Positions 1 to 6,650 of a DNA stretch of 16,664 nt are shown here, in pieces. The notes under the pieces are model-generated. The model searched no databases. It was not told where the DNA came from and saw only the letters and a list, made by a program, of their open reading frames with translations. The stretch spans positions 29,782 through 46,445 of the forward strand of contig DLGR01000001.1 of the NCBI GenBank assembly GCA_002482805.1, read 5' to 3'. The stretch's first letter is position 1. Every line of letters begins with the position of its first letter. The translations under genes and the position numbers were made by a program. The DNA is from Micavibrio sp. UBA7689. Its GTDB lineage: Bacteria > Pseudomonadota > Alphaproteobacteria > Micavibrionales > Micavibrionaceae.

Positions 1-196
1 GCACGATAGGCACGCTCTCCGAAGCATCGTCTTGCGAGTCAGGATAACTGCCCCAAACGATCGCCCCCAAAAGGATGACCGCGGCAGCGACCGAAACAAT
101 CGCGAATTCGCGCTTGCGGTTAGAGATAATATTCAGGACCTGATCGAAAAACCCGTCAGAATCCCCCTCGTCAAAATCATCATATTTTTTTCCCAT
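1..196 (-). CDS. Truncated membrane-anchored protein, probably SPOR-domain cell-envelope protein (N-terminal 65 residues)
   Basis: Only the first 65 codons are present; the gene runs off the left edge. The protein opens with an acidic, Asp-rich cytoplasmic stretch (residues 5-18), then a basic patch NRKRE (26-30), then one membrane segment at about 31-49, and then an acidic stretch ending in SVPIV. This is the layout of alphaproteobacterial proteins with a short inner-membrane anchor, a periplasmic linker and a C-terminal SPOR domain that binds septal peptidoglycan. The SPOR domain itself would lie outside the window, so the family call is inference, supported by its usual position near dgt and argS. 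The ATG at 194-196 has no clear Shine-Dalgarno sequence, as might be expected of a gene once coupled to an upstream argS. The small rightward frame over the same bases is an antisense shadow. Confidence 0.6.
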   Translation of the reverse strand, partial: MGKKYDDFDEGDSDGFFDQVLNIISNRKREFAIVSVAAAVILLGAIVWGSYPDSQDDASESVPIV

Positions 197-268
197 GAGT
201 CGGATGCTATGAAAAAACGTGGGGGGTGTAAAGAGCAGAGTTGGTTAATATTCACGGATTAAACAACT

Positions 269-1312
269 CTATCTATAGGCAATTTTTGACTTCTCAATAA
301 TTTTAGAGGGGTAGCTATATCTTCTTGAGGCATTCATTAAGGCATGAGAGTTTAATAACTCTTCTGCTTTAGGCCCTAATACAATTTCTAAAAAAGAATC
401 CTTATCAATTACTACATCAATATAAGGTCTAACAATATTATCTTTGATTCTAAATAATAATTCTTTTTCTACCTCTTCTTGCTTAAGAACTTTTATTAAA
501 CGCCACTCTTCCTCGTCCTTGTAATTTTCCGATTTGCACGCGACTACGTCGCCTAAAAGCGCCCCATAAGATTCATTTACAAAGACCATGGCAAGACGGG
601 GATCCATCACCTGAAAAACTTTATAAGCACGATCATAAATATTTTTCACAAACTCTTCTTTTTTTGCGGCATCTTTGTAACAAACTTTTATAGCTAAAAT
701 ACCTGCTTCTTCAGTTGTAAAAAAATGCTGCCCATCTATGCCCTTAAAACCAATTGCAACCCCTCTACCATCATCTGCATACGGCATCCATTGCCTAAGA
801 TCGTCTATTTTCTCACTTAAGCATGAAATAAAAATATTTGATTTTATATAAGTAAAGCCTTTGGGATTTACACCAATTTTTGCAAAATCCGAATAGGCCT
901 TCTCTAAGAGTTTTTCATCAAACAAACTAAAAGACGTTTTAAGATTTAAACTATGAACCAAAAAGCTCATCGTGTAGGCGAATTGTGGGTTTTCTCTAAG
1001 ATAATAATCAAGCAGCTCATTATGTACTTTGTTCAGTATCTTAAGCCCCCCTTCAATTTCTTCAGGGTCGTTACAATAGCGAATATCAGTAAATCTAAGC
1101 GTAGATTTTTCCAAAATAGATAAACAAGCTGATAAATCAGTGTAATGATAGAGTGTGCCGCTTTTTGTACCCAAAGAGTCATTAAGTATCATAAGACACT
1201 CATCATGAGACGCCGTTAAAGCCGCACCTAGTTGCTCAACTGTAGTAATTGTTGCGGTCAAATCACTTATCCCAATAGAGATCAAATAATCTTTCATGTT
1301 CGCGGATGGCAT
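269..1312 (-). CDS. DUF2971-type protein, AT-rich, probably acquired horizontally
   Basis: A 347-residue protein of unknown function. Counting from the alternative ATG at 1297, it shows the layout I associate with DUF2971: an N-terminal LYHYT motif (residues 49-53), IRYCNDPEE (72-80), FISCLSE (156-162), a W plus glycine-rich turn ending GVAIGF (170-184), EEEWRLI (262-268) and IVLGPKAEE near the end (305-313). There is no signal peptide or membrane segment, so it is probably cytoplasmic. Its base composition is far from its neighbours: bases 301-360 are about 35% G+C, while dgt is clearly GC-rich. It starts inside the last codons of dgt, suggesting read-through and translational coupling. The start at 1312 has a weak GGA element five bases upstream; the ATG at 1297 has none. 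DUF2971 genes are scattered and often accessory. No substrate can be assigned from sequence alone. Confidence 0.8.
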   Translation of the reverse strand: MPSANMKDYLISIGISDLTATITTVEQLGAALTASHDECLMILNDSLGTKSGTLYHYTDLSACLSILEKSTLRFTDIRYCNDPEEIEGGLKILNKVHNELLDYYLRENPQFAYTMSFLVHSLNLKTSFSLFDEKLLEKAYSDFAKIGVNPKGFTYIKSNIFISCLSEKIDDLRQWMPYADDGRGVAIGFKGIDGQHFFTTEEAGILAIKVCYKDAAKKEEFVKNIYDRAYKVFQVMDPRLAMVFVNESYGALLGDVVACKSENYKDEEEWRLIKVLKQEEVEKELLFRIKDNIVRPYIDVVIDKDSFLEIVLGPKAEELLNSHALMNASRRYSYPSKIIEKSKIAYR

Positions 1313-2477
1313 ATCTGTCCGTCATGCCTGCGATGTAATCGCAGACGATGCGCGCGCGTTTGGTGTCGTCGATCATGCCGCCCGCTTCGGCCACGCGTGT
1401 TTGCCAGTGTTCAGGCAATAAATTCGGTTTTTCCTGAAACGCGTTGAACAAATCCGCGATGATGTGTTCCACTTTCGCCCGCACGCGCATGACCGTGTAA
1501 TGGCGGTACATGCGTTCATATAAAAACGTGCGGAGCTCTTCAACCTTTTCGGCCATGGGTTCGGAAAAGGCCACCACGGCCTGCGCAGCGTGGCGCACAT
1601 CGTCGGGCGTTGTGGCTTTTAGCTTTTTCAGGCGTTTGTTGGATTCGGTAAGTACGTCCTGCACCATGCCGCCGATCATTTCGCGGATGGTTTCCTGCAC
1701 AAGATAATGTTCCGCAATATCAGGATAGGATTTTTTCACATCGTTGATGATTGCTCCGAGCATCGGAATCTTCTGGATATCGGCAAGGCCGAACATGCCC
1801 GCGCGCAGACCGTCTTCCACATCGTGGTTGTTATAGGCGATGTCGTCGGCAATCGCGGCGCATTGCGCCTCGACACTCGCAAACGTTCCCAAACGCAGGT
1901 CCGTTTGTTTTTGAATCGCGGCGAGCGTGACGGGCATGGGGCCGAGAACAGGGCCGTTATGTTTGACGATCCCTTCCAGCGTTTCCCACGACAAATTCAA
2001 ACCCGGCCAGCGGTGATATTTCCGCTCCAGCGTCGTGACGACACGCAAAGATTGATCGTTGTGCTCGAAACCGCCATAGGGCTCCATGCATTTTTCCAAA
2101 ACTTCTTCGCCTGTGTGTGCGAAGGGCGTGTGGCCTAGATCGTGGGAAAGCGCTACGGCCTCCGCCAAATCTTCATTGACCATAAGCGAACGCGCCAAGC
2201 TCCGCGCGATTTGCGAAACTTCCAACGTGTGCGACAGTCGCGTTCGGTAATGGTCGCCCTCGTGATAGACGAACACCTGTGTTTTGTATTTCAGGCGGCG
2301 GAAAGCCGAGGCATGGATAATACGGTCGCGGTCCCTCTGAAACGGGGTGCGGGTCTTGCTCTCTTCTTCCTCGAATATGCGCCCCTTTGATTGGTCGGGG
2401 CGGCAGGCATAGGAGGCAAGCGGCAAAGCGCAGTAATTATAGGCGGGCTGGTTGTCTTGGGTCGGGGCTTCTTTCAT
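1263..2477 (-). CDS. dgt: Deoxyguanosinetriphosphate triphosphohydrolase (dGTPase)-like HD protein
   Basis: This 404-residue HD-domain enzyme is expected to hydrolyse dGTP (and possibly other dNTPs) to the nucleoside plus tripolyphosphate, tuning dNTP pools in the cytoplasm. The metal site is visible: SHTLEV (H83), SHDLGHTPFAH (H112-D113) and ADDIAYNNHDVEDGL (D211/D212). The N-terminal RDRDRIIHASAFRRLKYKTQV block (about 48-68) is typical of bacterial Dgt. The ATG at 2477 is preferred. The reading frame stays open to a GTG at 2519, but that would add 14 atypical residues and place the start upstream of a good promoter (2486-2514). Dgt is normally followed by argS in alphaproteobacteria; here an AT-rich DUF2971 gene overlaps its 3' end instead. 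The Dgt C-terminus itself (CDYIAGMTDRYAI and what follows) looks normal and uninterrupted. Confidence 0.95.
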   Translation of the reverse strand: MKEAPTQDNQPAYNYCALPLASYACRPDQSKGRIFEEEESKTRTPFQRDRDRIIHASAFRRLKYKTQVFVYHEGDHYRTRLSHTLEVSQIARSLARSLMVNEDLAEAVALSHDLGHTPFAHTGEEVLEKCMEPYGGFEHNDQSLRVVTTLERKYHRWPGLNLSWETLEGIVKHNGPVLGPMPVTLAAIQKQTDLRLGTFASVEAQCAAIADDIAYNNHDVEDGLRAGMFGLADIQKIPMLGAIINDVKKSYPDIAEHYLVQETIREMIGGMVQDVLTESNKRLKKLKATTPDDVRHAAQAVVAFSEPMAEKVEELRTFLYERMYRHYTVMRVRAKVEHIIADLFNAFQEKPNLLPEHWQTRVAEAGGMIDDTKRARIVCDYIAGMTDRYAIREHERLFDLYWDK

Positions 2478-2485
2478 AGGGTGCG

Positions 2486-2514
2486 ATTGTAATGAGAGTG
2501 GAAAAGATACACAA
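2486..2514 (-). promoter_or_regulatory. Promoter for dgt (TTGTGT-17-TACAAT), predicting a nearly leaderless mRNA
   Basis: On the minus strand a -35-like TTGTGT (2509-2514) and a -10-like TACAAT (2486-2491) are separated by 17 bases. Transcription would start near 2479, two bases before the dgt ATG at 2477, so the message would be essentially leaderless. This agrees with the lack of a Shine-Dalgarno sequence and argues against the GTG start at 2519. It was found by eye only. Confidence 0.45.
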
Positions 2515-2528
2515 GACACCTTATATAT

Positions 2529-2864
2529 ATGAGTATGAGCGGAATTACCCTTACAGACGGCCTTATCAAGCGCATCAAGGAATTACAGGCGAAGGACGGA
2601 AACCCGGCGCTGAAACTCCGCATCATGGTGGATGGCGGCGGATGTCAGGGGTTCGAATATAAATTCTCCCTGGACACCGAAGTGAAACCAGACGACGAGG
2701 TTTTCGAACGCGACGGCGTGGGCGTCATCATCGACGATGTGTCCCTGCCCTTCATGAAGAACGCAGTCATACACTTCACGGATGATCTGATCGGCGCGCA
2801 TTTCGAAGTGCAAAACCCCAATGCAAAATCATCCTGCGGTTGCGGAACCAGTTTCTCCGTCTGA
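2529..2864 (+). CDS. erpA: A-type iron-sulfur cluster carrier/insertion protein
   Basis: A 111-residue HesB/IscA-family protein that receives Fe-S clusters from the assembly scaffold and passes them to apoproteins. The three cluster ligands are present: C39 in VDGGGCQGFEY and C103/C105 in the SSCGCGTSF tail. Length and motifs fit the ErpA/IscA family. The position next to dgt and xthA is the usual alphaproteobacterial one; ErpA is preferred over IscA because no iscS/iscU genes are near. The start at 2529 has no Shine-Dalgarno sequence, and a second in-frame ATG lies at 2535. The gene is divergent from dgt across 51 bases. Its stop codon overlaps the GAGG ribosome-binding site of the next gene. 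Confidence 0.93.
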   Translation: MSMSGITLTDGLIKRIKELQAKDGNPALKLRIMVDGGGCQGFEYKFSLDTEVKPDDEVFERDGVGVIIDDVSLPFMKNAVIHFTDDLIGAHFEVQNPNAKSSCGCGTSFSV

Positions 2865-2877
2865 GGTTTGTAACCGT

Positions 2878-4200
2878 ATGAGACATATTTTATACATTAC
2901 TTTGGGTGTTTTATTGATTTCATTTCCTGCCTCCGCAAAGGACACGGAAATGTTCGGGTATAACCCGAAACTCCCCGAACCGTCGAAATCACTTGTCCCG
3001 ACAGTCAATACCGCCAAAGCCGTGGGATGGAGCAAGCCCGACAAACCGATCGCAGCGCTCGGTTTGAGCGTGAACAAATTCGCAGGTGAACTTGACCACC
3101 CGCGCTGGATTTATGTTCTGCCCAACAATGACGTTCTCGTCGCAGAAACCAACAAACCCGCGAAAGAAGATAAAGGCATTAAGGACTGGGTGATGGGCAA
3201 GGTACAAAAACGTGCGGGCGCGGCAACCATGAGCGCCGATCGTATCACACTTCTGCGCGACACTGACAATGACGGCGTTGCGGATGTACGGCACACATTT
3301 CTGGAAAATTTACATTCACCGTTCGGCATGGCTCTCATCGGTAATGATTTCTATGTCGCCAACACTGACGCAGTTCTGAAATTCAATTATGTGGAAGGAC
3401 AAACTGGCATCAAGGGCGATGGCGTGAAAGTTGCCGACCTTCCCGCCAATGAACCCAACAGCCACTGGACAAAAAATATTATCGCGAGCAAGGACGGAAC
3501 AAAGCTTTATGCATCCGTAGGTTCTAACAGCAATGCTGCCGAAAACGGCATGGCTGCGGAAGAATGGCGCGCGGCAATTCTGGAGATTGATTTGCAAACA
3601 GGAAAGACGCGGCCATACGCCACAGGACTTCGCAACCCTGTCGGCATGGGATGGAACCCTGTAACCGAAGAATTGTGGACGGCAGTTAACGAGCGTGACG
3701 AACTGGGCAACGAGCTTGTCCCGGATTATATGACCTCGGTGAAGGACGGCGGGTTTTATGGGTGGCCATATTCTTACTTCGGACAACATATTGACGAGCG
3801 CGTGGAGCCACAACGACCCGAACTTGTCGCCAAAGCCATCATTCCCGATTACGCGCTCGGAGCGCACACGGCGTCTCTGGGCCTCGCCTTCTACGAAAAT
3901 GATTTGCTGGGTCCGCATTACAAGAACGGTGTATTCATCGGCCAGCACGGTTCGTGGAACCGAAATCCGCGCAGCGGCTATAAGCTCGTATTTATCCCGT
4001 TCGATGCAAACGGCAAACCTGTGAACAAACCACCCGAAGACATATTGAGCGGGTTCGTTAGCGACAAGGACGAAGCGTATGGACGCCCCGTCGGCGTGGC
4101 CGTCGACCAAAACGGCGCGGTTTTGATGGCGGATGACGTCGGAAACATCATCTGGCGGGTTGTTCCGGCCACTTCGCCTGCGTCTGGCGCGAAACCATAA
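2878..4200 (+). CDS. Exported PQQ-dependent sugar dehydrogenase family protein (sorbosone/glucose dehydrogenase-like)
   Basis: A 440-residue protein of the soluble glucose/sorbosone dehydrogenase beta-propeller family. These enzymes oxidise aldoses or related sugars in the periplasm with pyrroloquinoline quinone. Residues 1-20 form a Sec signal peptide ending PASA before KDT. Family blocks include HPRWIYVLPNNDVLVAET (74-91), a DTDNDGVAD loop that may bind calcium (128-136), LHSPFGMAL (145-153), GLRNPVGMGWNP (250-261), DGGFYGWPYSYFGQH (290-304) and GVFIGQHGSWNR (351-362). The start at 2878 is chosen because it begins the signal peptide and follows GAGG at 2863-2866; an ATG at 2821 lies inside erpA and would bury the signal. 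The exact substrate and whether PQQ is really bound cannot be told. It is an unusual insertion between erpA and xthA, yet its composition matches its neighbours. Confidence 0.88.
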   Translation: MRHILYITLGVLLISFPASAKDTEMFGYNPKLPEPSKSLVPTVNTAKAVGWSKPDKPIAALGLSVNKFAGELDHPRWIYVLPNNDVLVAETNKPAKEDKGIKDWVMGKVQKRAGAATMSADRITLLRDTDNDGVADVRHTFLENLHSPFGMALIGNDFYVANTDAVLKFNYVEGQTGIKGDGVKVADLPANEPNSHWTKNIIASKDGTKLYASVGSNSNAAENGMAAEEWRAAILEIDLQTGKTRPYATGLRNPVGMGWNPVTEELWTAVNERDELGNELVPDYMTSVKDGGFYGWPYSYFGQHIDERVEPQRPELVAKAIIPDYALGAHTASLGLAFYENDLLGPHYKNGVFIGQHGSWNRNPRSGYKLVFIPFDANGKPVNKPPEDILSGFVSDKDEAYGRPVGVAVDQNGAVLMADDVGNIIWRVVPATSPASGAKP

Positions 4201-4220
4201 TCCCCTATATAAAGGCTTCC

Positions 4221-4976
4221 ATGAAAATCGTTACGTGGAACGTCAATTCTATCAAAGTGCGCACACCCCATGTCCGGCGTTTTCTGGATCGTGTACAGCC
4301 TGACATATTGTGTCTGCAGGAATTGAAAGGGCTAGAATTTCCGCACGAGGCTTTCGAAGGGTACCGCATTCATGCGATCGGCCAGAAGGCCTACAACGGC
4401 GTCGCCATCCTCTCCAAATTTCCGTTCGAGGTTATCCACCCTCGTTTGGCGGGTGAGGATACCGACGAACATGCGCGGTATCTGGAAATCGAGGTCGAAG
4501 GTGTTCGTCTCATCAACATTTATCTGCCCAACGGCAACCCTTGGCCCGGCGAAAAATTCGATTACAAGATGCGCTGGATGGACCGCCTCTACTCACGCTT
4601 GAAAGATTTGCGCGAGCAAGAAATTCCGTTCGTCATCACGGGCGATTTCAATGTCATTCCCGAAGGGCGCGATTGTTGGGACCCAGAATTGTGGGAGAAC
4701 GACGCGCTCTACCGCATTGAAACGCGGGCGAAATTCCGCGCACTTTTAAATCTCGGTTTAACCGACGCATTCCGCGTGTTCAACCAACAGGATGGCCAAT
4801 ACACGTTCTGGGATTATCAGGCGGGGCGTTGGCAAAAAGACCACGGCATCCGCATCGATCACTTCCTCACCTCGCCCCCCGTGACAGACCGCCTCATATC
4901 CTGCACCATAGACAAGGAACCGCGCGGCGAGGACAACCCGTCCGACCACACGCCCGTCATACTGACTATTGCATGA
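4221..4976 (+). CDS. xthA: Exodeoxyribonuclease III (AP endonuclease)
   Basis: A 251-residue ExoIII/APE1-family nuclease that cleaves DNA 5' to abasic sites and trims 3' ends in base excision repair. The catalytic set is complete: N7 in TWNVNS, E34 in LQELKG, Y101 in IYLPNG, D142 and N144 in TGDFNV, D213 in IRIDHF and H243 in SDHTPV. Length and motif spacing match the family. It lies 20 bases after the sugar dehydrogenase gene, and its stop overlaps the start of the next lipoprotein gene (ATGA at 4973-4976), so it is probably in the operon starting at erpA. Confidence 0.97.
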   Translation: MKIVTWNVNSIKVRTPHVRRFLDRVQPDILCLQELKGLEFPHEAFEGYRIHAIGQKAYNGVAILSKFPFEVIHPRLAGEDTDEHARYLEIEVEGVRLINIYLPNGNPWPGEKFDYKMRWMDRLYSRLKDLREQEIPFVITGDFNVIPEGRDCWDPELWENDALYRIETRAKFRALLNLGLTDAFRVFNQQDGQYTFWDYQAGRWQKDHGIRIDHFLTSPPVTDRLISCTIDKEPRGEDNPSDHTPVILTIA

Positions 4977-5614
4977 GAATCCATAACGCCATTCCCTTGC
5001 TCGCCCTCTTCCTGATTTCGGGATGCGCGGACACGCTCTACCCCTCGATGGACCAATACATGGCGAGCAAGAAATTGAAACAGCCGACCATCGGCAGCTT
5101 CCCGCATTGCCAAAATTACGATTGCGCCGTGGTGAAAAACGTCACGCTCGGCAAATCCGAATGGAAACGCATCGATAAAGCCTTCGGAAAAAAGGCGAAG
5201 ACGGCGGAACAAGAGCGTGAAAAAATTGGCAAAATCATCGGCGTGTTCGAAGAAGTGCTGGGCCCCCTTACCAAGACAGAGGGCGACCGCGAAGGTACAT
5301 TCGTGCAAACGGGCGACGGGCAGCTGGATTGCGTCGACGAATCTACGAACACCACCGTCTATCTCACTCTTTTACAACAAAAAGGCCTGATCAAATTCCA
5401 CGAGATCGGCCAGCCCGAGGTGCGATACCCCCTGATTTCGGGCCGCGGATGGATGCACCAGACGGCAGTGATTACGGACATCAAAACGGGCGAAAGGTTC
5501 GCGGTTGATTCATGGTTCGAGGATAACGGGGTCCCCGCCTATATCGTCCCCCTCGAAGAATGGCGGAACGGCTGGCATCCCGACGCGGCCAAGACCAAAA
5601 AGGCCGCCGATTAG
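4973..5614 (+). CDS. Putative lipoprotein with transglutaminase/cysteine-peptidase-like Cys-His-Asp pattern
   Basis: A 213-residue protein with a lipoprotein signal: MRIHN, a hydrophobic run, then the lipobox LISGC with lipidated C18. The start at 4973 gives that signal and overlaps the xthA stop by four bases (ATGA). The longer open frame begins inside xthA and would hide it. The mature part carries C120 in QLDCVDESTNTT, H162 in GRGWMHQTAVI and D179 in FAVDSWFEDNG. This order and spacing resemble the Cys-His-Asp triad of transglutaminase-like cysteine proteinases (BTLCP-like), so an enzyme acting in the periplasm is plausible. A second cysteine pair, C46 and C51, may form a disulfide. The protein looks like a conserved alphaproteobacterial hypothetical, but I cannot name a characterised member. 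The enzymatic role is inference from the motif. Confidence 0.82.
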   Translation: MRIHNAIPLLALFLISGCADTLYPSMDQYMASKKLKQPTIGSFPHCQNYDCAVVKNVTLGKSEWKRIDKAFGKKAKTAEQEREKIGKIIGVFEEVLGPLTKTEGDREGTFVQTGDGQLDCVDESTNTTVYLTLLQQKGLIKFHEIGQPEVRYPLISGRGWMHQTAVITDIKTGERFAVDSWFEDNGVPAYIVPLEEWRNGWHPDAAKTKKAAD

Positions 5615-5693
5615 GGATTCACAAAGGCGGGGATTCGGCCTAAAATATTCAAGTTCTTAATTGATTCCCCCCTATCCACATCCGGATGCCCCC

Positions 5694-6608
5694 ATGAACC
5701 AGAAAAACAAAATCAAACTTGCCGTTCTTTCCAGCTTCGCGCTCGCCGCCATTATGGTGGCCTGTACGCCCGTCGTCGAAGAATACCGCGAAATCACCGC
5801 GGAACGGATCGCCCGCCCCGCCTTTATGGTGGACCGCCGCTATGCAACGCCGGATATGGATTTTCTGTTGTGGGAACGCATGCACAAACATCATGAACCT
5901 GCTAACGTCTATATCGAAGGCGACGGCGAAGCGACCTATCTGAACCGCAACGTGTCCGAAGATTCATCACCCGAAAATCCCGTTGGTCTGCATCTCGCCT
6001 CCCGCGACAATGCAAGCAACCTTGTTTATATTTCGCGTCCTTGCATGTACAAGGAGTCGCCTGACCCCGAAGGCTGCAGCCCCGCGTTCTATACCAACCG
6101 CCGCTTCTCCCCCGAAGTACTCGCGGCTTATGACGAACTGCTCAATGAAATCAAACTGCGCTACGACATAACCGAATTCAATCTGATAGGTTATGACGGC
6201 GGCGCAAATATCGCGGCGGCTCTGGCCACCACGCGCAACGATGTGGCAAGCCTTCGCACAGTTGCAGGCAATCTCGTGCCTTCTATGATCTACGGCAACA
6301 AGGGTGCAGTGATTGATGCGGATTCCATCACCGCCGATAAAATCGCACCCGGCCTTGCCGAAATTCCCCAACACCACTTCATCGGCGCGGGTGACACAGT
6401 GGCTCCGCCTTCGGTGTATCATTCCTTCCGTCAATCGATGGGTGAATCAAATTGCGTTCATTACACACTGGTCCAAGATGCCGACCACGAACGCGGCTGG
6501 GTGGAGAAATGGCCGGATTTGCTGAAATCCTCGATGGAGTGCCCACCGCCTTATGTGCCCGTAGCGCTTCCCCCGCTCCCGCCCTCGAAAGACGGGCCGA
6601 ATAAGTAA
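5694..6608 (+). CDS. Alpha/beta-hydrolase-fold lipoprotein with an Asp at the nucleophile position
   Basis: A 304-residue lipoprotein. The signal is MNQKNKIK, a hydrophobic run and the lipobox IMVAC with C24. An earlier ATG at 5661 would place 11 charged or Pro-rich residues ahead of it. The mature part has an alpha/beta-hydrolase pattern: an oxyanion-like EGDGEAT (75-81), the nucleophile elbow FNLIGYDGGANIAAALA (162-178), then RTVAGNL, FIGAGDTVAPP (229-239, acid D234) and DADHERGWVEKWPDLL (262-277, base H265). The elbow normally reads GxSxG; here the central residue is D168, codon GAC. Four cysteines (117, 128, 254, 283) could pair. The tail is proline-rich (PPYVPVALPPLPP). It may be an esterase-like, dehalogenase-like or inactive envelope protein. 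It ends at a hairpin terminator shared with the convergent gene. Confidence 0.82.
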   Translation: MNQKNKIKLAVLSSFALAAIMVACTPVVEEYREITAERIARPAFMVDRRYATPDMDFLLWERMHKHHEPANVYIEGDGEATYLNRNVSEDSSPENPVGLHLASRDNASNLVYISRPCMYKESPDPEGCSPAFYTNRRFSPEVLAAYDELLNEIKLRYDITEFNLIGYDGGANIAAALATTRNDVASLRTVAGNLVPSMIYGNKGAVIDADSITADKIAPGLAEIPQHHFIGAGDTVAPPSVYHSFRQSMGESNCVHYTLVQDADHERGWVEKWPDLLKSSMECPPPYVPVALPPLPPSKDGPNK

Positions 6609-6614
6609 GAATTT

Positions 6615-6650
6615 AAAGCGGCCCCCAAAGAAATTAGAGGGGCCGTTTTT
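6615..6650. terminator. Intrinsic terminator between convergent genes
   Basis: CGGCCCC (6619-6625) pairs with GGGGCCG (6639-6645) around a 13-base loop, and the stem is followed by T6 (6646-6651). AAA just before the stem extends the pairing and provides a T-run on the opposite strand. It therefore probably ends transcription of the hydrolase lipoprotein gene and also serves the convergent gene, whose stop codon begins at 6650-6652. Confidence 0.85.

Noticed and set aside
32..262. Rightward 76-codon frame at the left edge
   Set aside because: It is antisense to the membrane-anchored gene, whose membrane segment and composition are far more protein-like.
1263..2477. dgt as an anti-phage dNTP-depletion gene
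   Set aside because: It sits in the normal alphaproteobacterial dgt/erpA/xthA neighbourhood and has native base composition; housekeeping dNTP control is the simpler reading.
3316..4110. Long leftward frame inside the sugar dehydrogenase gene
   Set aside because: The 264-codon frame is antisense to a gene with clear family motifs and has no recognisable domain or start signal.
5601..5641. Inverted repeat AGGCCG/CGGCCT (with CCGCC/GGCGG) after the xthA-coupled lipoprotein gene
   Set aside because: The two pairings compete, the loops are long and only a weak T-run follows, so a terminator is not well supported.
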